Assembly: GCA_030680655.1 (NCBI GenBank)
Contig: JAUXUZ010000188.1
Span: forward strand, 1 to 13,028
DNA length: 13,028 nt
Reading direction: 5' to 3'
From: Phycisphaerales bacterium
GTDB lineage: Bacteria; Planctomycetota; Phycisphaerae; Phycisphaerales; UBA1924
Shown: one piece after another, positions 1 to 7,855 of the stretch
Position numbering within the stretch: position 1 is the first letter of the stretch
How the letters are laid out: every line of letters starts with the position of its first letter
Position numbers and translations under genes: made by a program
The notes under the pieces: generated by a model
Database searches by the model: none
Seen by the model: the letters and a program-made list of their open reading frames with translations, nothing else
What the model was told of the DNA's origin: nothing

Positions 1-3000
1 GTTGTCGAGCGCGGCGAGGCGGTCGATGCCCAGCTGCTTCTGCTCCACCGCGTTGAGGTTCTGGCTCTCGCGAACCGAGTTGTCCTGCACGATGGCCATC
101 ATGATCTCACCGATGGACTTGAAGCCCGGCTCGGAGCGCACGTTGACGCAGTTGGTCATGAGCGGGCGGCCGCCGCGGAAGTTGGTGCCAGCAGCCGTGT
201 CGTTGCCGGGCGAGAAGTCGACGTAGACGCGGCTGGCGCCGGCCTCGTCACCCTGGTTGCCGCGTGCGACGACGGCCTGCTTGTCGCGGTAGGCGATGAG
301 CGTTGCGGCGACGTCCCAGCGGTCGTCGCTGGACTTCCAGAGCGAGCGCGGCGCCAGCACGCCGGCCTCGTTGCTGAGCTTGAGCGTGTAGGGGCTGCTC
401 GTGCTATTCATCCAGTGGCCCTTGAAGGCCAGCGTGTCGGTGCCGTAGAGGTGCTGCGAGACGGGGGTGAGCATCGGCCACATGCGCAGGGCCTCGAGCG
501 AGACCGTGTTGATGTTGCCCAGGCCCGGCACAGCGCTCTCGATGGTGCCGTAGCGCGTCGTGCGGAAGCGGTCGAGGATGTTGAGGGCGAAGGGGATGCC
601 GTTAGCGATGTAGGGGTCGAAGCCGCCGCTGTAGTTCCACGCGCCGTCGGAGTTGATGTCGTTGTAGGGCACGAAACGGTCGGTGGGGAGGTGGCAGCGG
701 TCGAGCGCCTTGCCGATCTGGAACTCGTAGGCCGTGTCGGTGGTTGCGCGGCTGTAGTTGAGGCCGAAGGCCATGGCCTCTGAGAGGGTCGTGTGCCGGG
801 CCTCGAGCTCGGCCTCGGGGTTGCCGGCGGCCGGCGCGGTGGGGTTCTGGTACGGGCCGATCGCCCACGGCAGGAGCAAGTCGGCGGGGCGCAGCGGCGG
901 ACGCAGCACCTCGGTGTTGGGGGGCGTGTTGTTGCGGCGCGGGTAGACCGGCAGCAGGGTTGACTTTGCGCCCGCGTTCCAGCCGACGGCGGCGAGGTCG
1001 TCACCGATGATGTTGGTGGCGTCGTTGGTGCTGTTGCGCGAGGCGGGGTGAACACCCGCCGGCGTGAAGACGACGTTGACGCCCTTGCCGATCATGCGCT
1101 TGAAGGTGTTGGCGCTGCCGCCCTGGCCGGTGAAGTCCGACGGGCCCAGGCGCCCGACGGTGCTGGAGTTTGAGAAGTTGAAGTTGGCGTCGGTGACGTT
1201 CTTGGCGTTGGCCGCGGCGGTGTAGCCGGAGCCGTCCTTGGGCTCAAGGCACCACGCCGGCATGGTGCCCGCGGTGGTGTCTGATGCGTCTCCCGGGAGC
1301 GGGCCGCCGTTTGGGTCGGTGCGGCGGCGGACTGCGCCGAACATGGTGATGGCGAAGCCGGTGTTGAAGCGCTGCCCGGCGACGTTTGTGTACTCGGGGT
1401 CACCGGGCTCGGGGCCGGCGTCGATGCCCGTGAAGCGGTTGTTGACAGAGTCGAGCCTGCGGGAGAGGGCCGCACGCTGACCGGCGTCGCCGTAATTGGG
1501 GTCGCGGAGGCGGTCAACGAGGTAGTCGTTGGCGATGTGGTTGCTCGTTGCGGTCTCGGCCGTTGCGCCCGTCGGGTCGCGCACCACGCGCCAGAGGCGG
1601 ACAACCTTGTTCGCGTCGGAGGTTGCCGATGAGTCGATCGATTCGTGCAGGGTGCCGGTGGCGACCTGCGTGCCGTTGACGGGGTTGATCTGCACGGTGC
1701 GCATTGCGGGCGACGAGTTGCCGGCCACGGCCGTCAACTGCTTGTCGACCCAGGTCTTAAGCACATCGCCGCCGAGGCCGGCGAGCGAGTCGATGGTGGG
1801 GTCGGCGGCGCGCCAGCGCAGCAGCACGCGGTCGGGCGTGTCGGAGAGAACGTAGAAGCAGAGCGACTGGCGGGGCAGCAGCGTGACGTTGGCGAGGCGG
1901 TTGCCCGAGTCGTCGTACTTGGCGGCGTCGTAGAACTTGCCAGCGAACTCGAAGTAGTAGGCGAAGGTGTTCGATGCCGGGTCACCGAGGGTGATGGGCA
2001 CATCGAACGGGTTGGTAACCTGGAAGGCGACGCACTCCATCAGGAAGTCGTTGTTGGTGTTGGAGATGCGGCCGTCGATGGTGATGCCCAGGGAGGTCGT
2101 CGTGCCCGTGGGCACTCCCATGGCGTCTACGTCGGCCGTCCACTCGCCGTCGGTAGAGGTGGAAGTCAATGCCCTGCTGTCGCCGCCTCGCGACCCCGGC
2201 GCGTCGTGGTACATATCGAAGCTGACGGCGGCGGTCACAAAGGGCTGCGGCTGGGCGGCGAAAATGTTGACCGCGTAGTCGGTGGTCATGGCGTTTGCGC
2301 CGGTGGCGAGCTTGGTGGTCGCCGGGTTGGCCGGGTCAACCATGTCGAGGTCGAACGGGTAGGCCTTGACGTCGGCCTTAGTCGTGCCGAGCGTGTTGGG
2401 GGTGAGCGTGCTGGTATTGGTCAGCGCGCCGGTGAGCGTGGCGGGCCAGTAGGGGAACTGGCGCGGGCCCGAGGTGAACGTGGATGTCGCGACCTGGTTG
2501 CGCTTGGTTGAGTCCAGCAGCACCGTGGCGGCAAGGAGCCGGTTGTCGGGGTGGGTGGCGCCGGCCACCTGCCGGGAGTCGTCCTGCCAGGCCATCAGGT
2601 TGAGCGCCATGTGGGCCGCGCTGCGGAGGGCGACCTCGGCGGCGCGGCCGTGGAACTGGCCGGGTACGACGGTCTCGCCGACGTTTGTTCCGGTGGTGGC
2701 GGTGTCGTAGGTCGGGCCGCCGAACGACATGCCGTGGGCGCGCAGCCCCCCGACGGGGGCGTCGTTCCAGACCAGCGGGTCACCCAGGAAGGGCGAGAGG
2801 GCGAGGGCGTAGTTGCGGAAGATCTCGTTCGCCGCAGGGATCGGGTAGACGCCGCGCGAGGGGGTCGCCGTAAGGTCAACAGCGTTGTGCAGCAGCGGGA
2901 TGATGTCGGTGCGGACCTCGTCGGAAGTCATCGCGTAGCGGGCGCTCGGGTCGGTCGCGCCGGTGAGCAGCCGGTGGGAATAGCGGATGGGGCGTGCACC

Positions 3001-4800
3001 GTTGATGGTGGTAAGCAGGTGGCGCGGGTCGCTGAAGTACTGGGCCATCGCCGCGGGGACCTGGTTGCCGCCGCCGACGTAGAGCCCGGGCATGATGCCC
3101 GCGTCACGGTCGGTGACGAAGTCGCGCAGCGAGCGGAAGGGGCTCATGAGGGCGTAGCGCGGGTCTGACGCGGCGACGGTCTCGAGGCGTGAGAGGGCGC
3201 GGGCGTCGTTGACAAAGCCGAAGGCGCGCAGGTCGAGCTCGTCGGCGGGGCCGAAGCCGCCGTTCTGCTTGAGGAAGACCGGGCTGGTGGGCGTGTCGGA
3301 GCGGAGTTGGCCGTTGGCGTCGTCCTTGCCGCCGAGTGTGTAGAGCTGGGTGCGTGTGACCGAGCCGAGCATCACGCCGTTGCCGTTGAGGCCCGTTGGC
3401 CGACTCGTGCCGATCGAGGCGAGCCACGAGGGGCTGACGATGTCGGGCCCTGCGGGCGCGAAGAAGCTGTTGCCGTCAACCTCCGCAACGCCCGAGACGC
3501 GGGCCTCGAGGATGCGTGAGAAGGCCGACAGCCCGGCCAGTGTGATCTGGCTGGCGTCGTTGTAGTTTGAGCCGTCAACCCAGTTTGAGCCGGGGTTGAT
3601 GTCGAAGTACTGGCGCGCGTCGGCCAGCGTGAGCAGACGCTCAAGATCAACATCGCTGGGGGTGAGCCCGGCGGGGTTCTCGATATCGGGCGGCACGGCG
3701 AAGCTGGTGGCAACGTTGACGTTCACCATGCCAGACAAGTCGATGATGCGCGGCGCGACGAACCAGCGCACGCCCGTGCCGCCCGGCAGCAGGCTGGCGG
3801 GGCGCGAGGGGTCGGAGGTGTCAACCAGTTCCTGCCACAGCGCGTCGAACCAGCCGTCGCCGTCGGCGTCGGCCAGCGTGTTGCCCATGTGCTTCACGTC
3901 GCCCGCGGTGAGGGCGCTGGGGTTCCAGGTCGTCGGGCGGAAGGTCTCGAGCCGGTCGTTGCTCCAGGTGGCGGGTGAGTTGTACAGGTCGATGTTGGTG
4001 ACGCGGGCGATGCGGGGCGTCGCCGTGAACGGGTCGGCCCCGCCGTTTGATGAGCGGTTCCAGAGGTGGAGCCAGTCGCTCATCGCCGGCGTTGTGGCAA
4101 CCGTGTAGGGTCCAGCGGCGGTGAAGCCTGCGGGGGCTGAGAAGTTGCCGCGCAGGTTGGCGGTGTTCACCGGCAGGCCGCTGGGTGAGATGAGCGACAG
4201 ATGCCCCCAGTCGCGGTGCAGGCCCATCAGCGCGAAGGCCGAGGGCATGGCCGGGAGCGTGGTGAGCGAACGGTTGGACCACGTGGGCGTGGATGTGGCG
4301 AGGTAGGGGTCGCTGGTGACGCGCTGGTCCTCACCGGCGGCCGTCCAGCCCCTGGTGATGTTGCCCGCAGGGTTAAACCGCGCGTTGTCGGCGTTCACGC
4401 CACCAAGGGTGAGGTTGCTGCGGTTGGAAGGATCGGTGTACGGGTAGTCACTCGTCTCGCGGACGGAGTAAAACGTCCGCGCGCCGCCGTTGGCGGTGTA
4501 GACACGCTGCACCCGCACGGCCGTGGCATCCTCGCCGATGATGTTGCGGATGTGCTCGCTGATGGCCCGGCTCTGGTCGTCGAGGCGTGCCTGGTTGACC
4601 AGCGCGCGCCCGCCGCGGGCGTCGGCCTGGCCGACGGAGGTGTAGACCACGATGATGATCGCCAGCAGAGCGAGCACGCCGACAACCAGCACAAGCACGG
4701 AGCCGCGCCGGTTGTGCGGTGTGCCGGCGAGCACGCGCAGGCGCGTGGCGTCGCTGGCACGGGTGGAGAGGGCGTTTGCGGGCGTGTGGTTGTGAGGCAT
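1..4800 (-). CDS. gspK: Giant GspK-like pseudopilin, 3' end cut by the window
   Basis: The frame is open for 1600 codons from ATG at 4800 to position 1; I checked every in-frame triplet and found no stop. The N-terminus has a 33-residue basic leader, R31-R32-G33|S34, then a hydrophobic segment 35-52. Mature position 5 is Leu rather than Glu, as expected for GspK, the tip subunit. D355-L-S-G-x-V-N360-V-N362 resembles the early N-x-N landmark of GspK. N1429-I-N-T-V-S-L-E-A-L-R resembles the late one, and ATLIAYRD with GFKSIGEIMMAI (about 1559-1570) resembles the helix-hairpin-helix part. Typical GspK has about 330 residues. Residues 311-319 (DADGDGWFD) form a calcium-loop-like motif. Only five cysteines occur (923, 981, 1184, 1369, 1551). 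AGGAGA lies six bases before the start. An alternative is a PilX-like protein or a large adhesin with a prepilin signal. Confidence 0.78.
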   Translation of the reverse strand, partial: MPHNHTPANALSTRASDATRLRVLAGTPHNRRGSVLVLVVGVLALLAIIIVVYTSVGQADARGGRALVNQARLDDQSRAISEHIRNIIGEDATAVRVQRVYTANGGARTFYSVRETSDYPYTDPSNRSNLTLGGVNADNARFNPAGNITRGWTAAGEDQRVTSDPYLATSTPTWSNRSLTTLPAMPSAFALMGLHRDWGHLSLISPSGLPVNTANLRGNFSAPAGFTAAGPYTVATTPAMSDWLHLWNRSSNGGADPFTATPRIARVTNIDLYNSPATWSNDRLETFRPTTWNPSALTAGDVKHMGNTLADADGDGWFDALWQELVDTSDPSRPASLLPGGTGVRWFVAPRIIDLSGMVNVNVATSFAVPPDIENPAGLTPSDVDLERLLTLADARQYFDINPGSNWVDGSNYNDASQITLAGLSAFSRILEARVSGVAEVDGNSFFAPAGPDIVSPSWLASIGTSRPTGLNGNGVMLGSVTRTQLYTLGGKDDANGQLRSDTPTSPVFLKQNGGFGPADELDLRAFGFVNDARALSRLETVAASDPRYALMSPFRSLRDFVTDRDAGIMPGLYVGGGNQVPAAMAQYFSDPRHLLTTINGARPIRYSHRLLTGATDPSARYAMTSDEVRTDIIPLLHNAVDLTATPSRGVYPIPAANEIFRNYALALSPFLGDPLVWNDAPVGGLRAHGMSFGGPTYDTATTGTNVGETVVPGQFHGRAAEVALRSAAHMALNLMAWQDDSRQVAGATHPDNRLLAATVLLDSTKRNQVATSTFTSGPRQFPYWPATLTGALTNTSTLTPNTLGTTKADVKAYPFDLDMVDPANPATTKLATGANAMTTDYAVNIFAAQPQPFVTAAVSFDMYHDAPGSRGGDSRALTSTSTDGEWTADVDAMGVPTGTTTSLGITIDGRISNTNNDFLMECVAFQVTNPFDVPITLGDPASNTFAYYFEFAGKFYDAAKYDDSGNRLANVTLLPRQSLCFYVLSDTPDRVLLRWRAADPTIDSLAGLGGDVLKTWVDKQLTAVAGNSSPAMRTVQINPVNGTQVATGTLHESIDSSATSDANKVVRLWRVVRDPTGATAETATSNHIANDYLVDRLRDPNYGDAGQRAALSRRLDSVNNRFTGIDAGPEPGDPEYTNVAGQRFNTGFAITMFGAVRRRTDPNGGPLPGDASDTTAGTMPAWCLEPKDGSGYTAAANAKNVTDANFNFSNSSTVGRLGPSDFTGQGGSANTFKRMIGKGVNVVFTPAGVHPASRNSTNDATNIIGDDLAAVGWNAGAKSTLLPVYPRRNNTPPNTEVLRPPLRPADLLLPWAIGPYQNPTAPAAGNPEAELEARHTTLSEAMAFGLNYSRATTDTAYEFQIGKALDRCHLPTDRFVPYNDINSDGAWNYSGGFDPYIANGIPFALNILDRFRTTRYGTIESAVPGLGNINTVSLEALRMWPMLTPVSQHLYGTDTLAFKGHWMNSTSSPYTLKLSNEAGVLAPRSLWKSSDDRWDVAATLIAYRDKQAVVARGNQGDEAGASRVYVDFSPGNDTAAGTNFRGGRPLMTNCVNVRSEPGFKSIGEIMMAIVQDNSVRESQNLNAVEQKQLGIDRLAALDN

Positions 4801-4806
4801 GGTCGT

Positions 4807-4812
4807 TCTCCT
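4807..4812 (-). promoter_or_regulatory. Ribosome binding site of gspK
   Basis: AGGAGA on the minus strand, six bases before the ATG at 4800. It supports independent translation initiation of the giant gspK frame after the 95-base gap. Confidence 0.8.
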
Positions 4813-4864
4813 GGCGGCGGGCCTTGGTCAGCGCGCGGCCGGTTGAGTCTGTCGTTCGATTCCG

Positions 4865-4883
4865 CCGCCCCCCCACAGGGCGG
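4865..4883 (-). other. GC-rich hairpin between gspJ and gspK
   Basis: In the 95-base gap between gspJ and gspK (4801-4895), the minus strand reads CCGCCC-TGTGGGG-GGGCGG, a 6-bp stem with a 7-base loop, 13 bases after the gspJ stop. No T-run follows, so it is not a typical Rho-independent terminator. It could trim or protect mRNA and tune gspK expression; chance formation in GC-rich DNA is also possible. Confidence 0.35.
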
Positions 4884-4895
4884 GCCGCGCGGGCG

Positions 4896-6632
4896 CTACA
4901 TCGCTCCGCCGCGGCTGTCTTTGGGCAGGTCGAAGATGAACTGGAAGGTCTGCTCGATCGAGGGGTCGGTCGGGTCGCAGAGGGTGAAGGTGATGCGGAG
5001 CATGTTGGGGCGCGTCCACGGCAGGCTCTCGGGCTCCTGCAGGATGTCACCCTCTGACCAGTCGTAGCGGCCGTCGCCGTTGGCGTCGTAGGCCAGCAGC
5101 GTGGTGGTGGGCGCGTAGAGCGGGTCGTTGAGGCCGAAGAACGCGTAGGCGGAGGTGCCGTTGGAGTTCCACCCGGGGACGGAGCCCCACTGCTGGACGA
5201 AGTCGGGGTCGATCAGGTCGGGCTGCGTGTAGAACACGCGGGCCGGGGTGCCGGGGGGAAGCGTCGCGGCGTTGCGACGCGGCACGAGCCGCGCCTGCAC
5301 CGCGTCGGGCGTGACCGAGACCAGGTCGCGGTAACGCACTACATGCCTGGCGTAGTCGTTGGGCGCTGACGTGACACCGGTCTGGCGGTCGAGCCCGTGC
5401 CAGAAGATGGCGCCGATGTCGGTCGAGCCGGCGGCGTTGTTGCCCGTGCGCGCTGCGCCGAACGAATACTCGACGATGAACTCGCTGCAGCGCGGCAGGA
5501 ATGCTGCGCCGGTGAGCATGAGCTGGTCGGCCTTCTGCACGGGCGTCGCAGCGCCGCCGTTGAAGTTCAGGAAGTCGGGGACGGTGGTCTCGACGCGCAT
5601 GCGCCGGCCGCTGTCAGAATCGGCTGGGAGCAGGCCGCGCATCCAGGCCTGCTGGTATCCCATCGATGTGCCACCACCCGGCCCGAGCCCGACGGCCATC
5701 TGGTTGGACGTATTGGCGAGGGCGTAGGCATCGCCGAAACTCGAATTGCCAGACGACGCGTCTGAGAGCTGGGCCGCCATCGTGCGCAGGTCCATGGCGA
5801 TGATGTCAACCACGCCGCTGGAGAGCGTGGGGGTTGCGCCGCGCAGCGTGCGGGCGCTGGCTGAGTACGACGCCCAGCGGGTGGCGTCTGACCGGTTGGC
5901 CGAGGGGACCGCGGGCAGGCCGGCGATCTCCTTGGCCGAATCAAAGGTGCCCGTCGCGGTGAAGCCCTGGCCGGGTGGGATCACCCGCAGCACCTGCGTA
6001 GCGGGCGGGGCGAGCACGAACGCGCGGCGGGCGAGCGTCCACTCCGAGGCGTACTGGTTCACCTTTGAGCCGCCGGGGCCGGGCGTGACGCCCAGCGCGG
6101 GGGCCGCGGCGTTGAGGTCGGCGATGTTGACGGGGTTGTTGAAACCCGAGGCGTTGGCGGCGAGGGGGTCCTGCCTTGCGCCGTGCCCGTAGTAGATCAG
6201 GGCCTCGGTTGACGAGACGGGCGCACCGTCGGCGGTGACGGGCTGCTGCTGGCTGGCGAAGTGCCCGGTGGCGGCGAAGACGATCTCGTCGATGCGGCGG
6301 GGGCGCGCCTCGGGGTCGGCCGGGTAGGAAGCGACGTTGGCGTTGTTGTTGGCGGCCTGGTTACGGATGACCATGACGCCGCGGGAGGTCATGGAGGAGA
6401 AGTCGGCACGCATCTGGCGCTCGGTGGCGCTGGCGACGGCGTTGAGGTTGCTCAGGCGCCGCCCGGCGGCGACGGTGCGCGTGGTGAGCGAGAAGACCTG
6501 CGCCACGCCGAGTGAGAGGAGCGCCATCGCGCCGACGGCGACGAGCATCTCGGTGAGGGTGAAGCCCTGGCGCGTGAGCTGCGCGGTGCGGCCGGCGCGG
6601 GCGCGAGGATGGCTGCGGGTGGTGTGGTTCAT
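4896..6632 (-). CDS. gspJ: Minor pseudopilin, GspJ/PilW-like, with an EF-hand loop
   Basis: This 578-residue protein has a 23-residue basic leader, cleavage site G23|F24-T-L-T-E28, and a hydrophobic helix to about residue 48, followed by TTRTVAAGRRLSNLNAV, a heptad-like helix typical of GspJ/PilW. The rest is periplasmic, with two cysteines (C382, C552). Residues 516-527 form a complete EF-hand calcium loop: D516, N518, D520, G521, D524 and E527 fill positions 1, 3, 5, 6, 9 and 12. GspJ is normally about 200 residues, so this is nearly three times larger. ATG at 6632 overlaps the gspI stop as ATGA, with only a weak GGTGA upstream, suggesting coupled translation. By analogy it would sit at the tip with I and K. 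PilW is the alternative family name. Confidence 0.82.
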   Translation of the reverse strand: MNHTTRSHPRARAGRTAQLTRQGFTLTEMLVAVGAMALLSLGVAQVFSLTTRTVAAGRRLSNLNAVASATERQMRADFSSMTSRGVMVIRNQAANNNANVASYPADPEARPRRIDEIVFAATGHFASQQQPVTADGAPVSSTEALIYYGHGARQDPLAANASGFNNPVNIADLNAAAPALGVTPGPGGSKVNQYASEWTLARRAFVLAPPATQVLRVIPPGQGFTATGTFDSAKEIAGLPAVPSANRSDATRWASYSASARTLRGATPTLSSGVVDIIAMDLRTMAAQLSDASSGNSSFGDAYALANTSNQMAVGLGPGGGTSMGYQQAWMRGLLPADSDSGRRMRVETTVPDFLNFNGGAATPVQKADQLMLTGAAFLPRCSEFIVEYSFGAARTGNNAAGSTDIGAIFWHGLDRQTGVTSAPNDYARHVVRYRDLVSVTPDAVQARLVPRRNAATLPPGTPARVFYTQPDLIDPDFVQQWGSVPGWNSNGTSAYAFFGLNDPLYAPTTTLLAYDANGDGRYDWSEGDILQEPESLPWTRPNMLRITFTLCDPTDPSIEQTFQFIFDLPKDSRGGAM

Positions 6633-7804
6633 GGGTTCACCGTGATGATGTTGACCGCGGCGGGCGGCTGCGGGCAGACGAGGACCTGGTGCAGCCGGCG
6701 CGGGTCGCTGGAGCCCGAGCCGGGCGTGTTGGCGACGACGGCCGGCGAGATGCGCACGGCCAGCTGCGGTGTGCCGCCGACGCGGTCGTCGTACCCCTGC
6801 ACGTTGTAGATGTTGCCGAGGTTGTCGACGATGATCTGGCCGCCGACGGCGAGCTGCTGCGCCGCAACGTTCCGAGTGCGCGCGGTGGCGCTGTTGGGGA
6901 GGGCAGAGTCTTCGGCGCCGGCAACGACGAGACGGTCTGGGTAGTTGGGGTCGAAGACGACGTTGACCGCGTAGGGGAGGGAGTAACGCGGCGCGCCGGC
7001 GCCCTGGTTGGTGCCGTCACCGAGCGGGTTGCCGTTGTTGTCCTCGCTCACGGGCCAGCGGCGCTGGTTGAGGGGGAGGGTGTTGTCGGTGAGCGATGCG
7101 AGGATGCTGGTGCCCGCCGGTGGGCGGACGCGCTGATCGATGCGCCGGGTGATGAAGGCCACCTGCACCGTAAAGTTGCCCGGGCGCTCGTAGAGGATCG
7201 TGCCGCCGGCGCCGATCTGGGCGGGGTCGAGCGCGGTGGCGCGCCGGACCGCCAGGTCAACCACAAACTGCGGCTCGCTGACGACCGGCGTGCCGAGGGT
7301 GACTGACGATGTGGACGGGACGAGCCGGTCGATGAGGTTGATGAAGGCGCGGTCGTCGGTGTTGGTGTTGATGTTGGGCCCGAAGGGGCCGACGATGGCT
7401 CGCCCGGTGCCGATGCCGCTGGAGTCACCCTCGACCTCGAGCACGCGCCAGGTGCCGTCTTCGGGGATGCCGTAGGCGTAGCCGGCGCTCTGGATGCAGC
7501 GTGCCCAGGCCTCCCAGCGGTTGTACGACATGAGGATGGCGTTGGTGGTGTTGCCGGTCTTGTTGCGGCCGTTGAGCAGCTGGTTGCCCTTGACGATCGC
7601 GGCGACCGAGCGGCCCGCGAGGGTGCCGAACGTCTGGTCTGTGCCGACGCGCTGCTGCTTGAGCACCGCGGGCATGATGGCGCCCAGGCCGAGCAGGCCG
7701 AGGCTGAGGATCAGCACGGCCATGAGCACCTCGACCAGCGAGAAGCCGCCCGCGCTGAACGCGGCGGCGGGTCGGCGGCGGGTTTTTGTGGCTGGATGGG
7801 TCAT
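6629..7804 (-). CDS. gspI: Minor pseudopilin, GspI/PilV-like
   Basis: This 391-residue protein has a leader of 20 residues ending in Gly-Gly, then F21-S-L-V-E25-V-L-M-A-V and a hydrophobic helix to about residue 48. FSLVEVLMAVLIL is the classic GspI/PilV N-terminus, with Glu at mature position 5. The periplasmic part has two cysteines, C103 in WARC and one near the end in VLVCPQPP. GspI is normally about 120 residues, so roughly 270 residues are extra and I recognise no domain in them. In the T2SS model GspI nucleates the tip complex with J and K. ATG at 7804 has AAGGA five bases upstream, part of which comes from a 17-bp repeat unit. Its TGA overlaps the gspJ ATG. PilV is the alternative label. 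Confidence 0.82.
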   Translation of the reverse strand: MTHPATKTRRRPAAAFSAGGFSLVEVLMAVLILSLGLLGLGAIMPAVLKQQRVGTDQTFGTLAGRSVAAIVKGNQLLNGRNKTGNTTNAILMSYNRWEAWARCIQSAGYAYGIPEDGTWRVLEVEGDSSGIGTGRAIVGPFGPNINTNTDDRAFINLIDRLVPSTSSVTLGTPVVSEPQFVVDLAVRRATALDPAQIGAGGTILYERPGNFTVQVAFITRRIDQRVRPPAGTSILASLTDNTLPLNQRRWPVSEDNNGNPLGDGTNQGAGAPRYSLPYAVNVVFDPNYPDRLVVAGAEDSALPNSATARTRNVAAQQLAVGGQIIVDNLGNIYNVQGYDDRVGGTPQLAVRISPAVVANTPGSGSSDPRRLHQVLVCPQPPAAVNIITVNP

Positions 7805-7809
7805 GGGCG

Positions 7810-7814
7810 TCCTT
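7810..7814 (-). promoter_or_regulatory. Ribosome binding site of gspI
   Basis: AAGGA on the minus strand, five bases before ATG at 7804. Its first two bases fall in the last TAA of the 17-bp repeat array, so the repeat and the translation signal overlap. Confidence 0.7.
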
Positions 7815-7855
7815 ACTGCGGGGCCTTGCTTACTGCGGGGCCTTCATTACTGCGG
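7813..7855 (-). repeat. 17-bp tandem repeat across the gspH stop codon
   Basis: On the plus strand TTACTGCGG recurs at 7813, 7830 and 7847, exactly 17 bases apart. The two full units (7813-7829, 7830-7846) differ only in their last two bases, and the third copy is 9 bases. Read on the minus strand each copy is CCGCAGTAA: the first encodes Pro-Gln-stop of gspH, and the other two lie in the 42-base gap before gspI. The last copy supplies part of the gspI ribosome binding site. Confidence 0.9.

Noticed and set aside
408..1604. Minus-strand frames at 408-1055 and 1092-1604
   Set aside because: They are out of frame with gspK and are dominated by Ser, Thr, Arg, Pro and Ala, the typical shifted-frame product of GC-rich coding DNA.
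1645..2511. 288-codon plus-strand frame, and similar ones at 415-783, 2551-3168 and 4201-5067
   Set aside because: The first three are codon-aligned antisense to the long gspK frame, and all have repetitive Gly/Val/Arg/Asp-rich translations. They look like compositional shadows.
1..4800. Frameshift or fusion of several genes producing the long gspK frame
   Set aside because: I read all 1600 in-frame triplets without a stop. The translation keeps an even protein-like composition throughout, and no internal prepilin signal or ribosome binding site suggests a second gene.
4865..4883. Rho-independent terminator between gspJ and gspK
   Set aside because: The stem is only 6 bp and no T-run follows on the minus strand, so it was kept only as a hairpin. 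The same holds for 11156-11172.
4448..5050. 200-codon minus-strand frame bridging the gspJ-gspK gap
   Set aside because: It is in another frame, has Arg/Ala/Ser-rich low-complexity sequence, and overlaps two genes with prepilin signals and good start sites.
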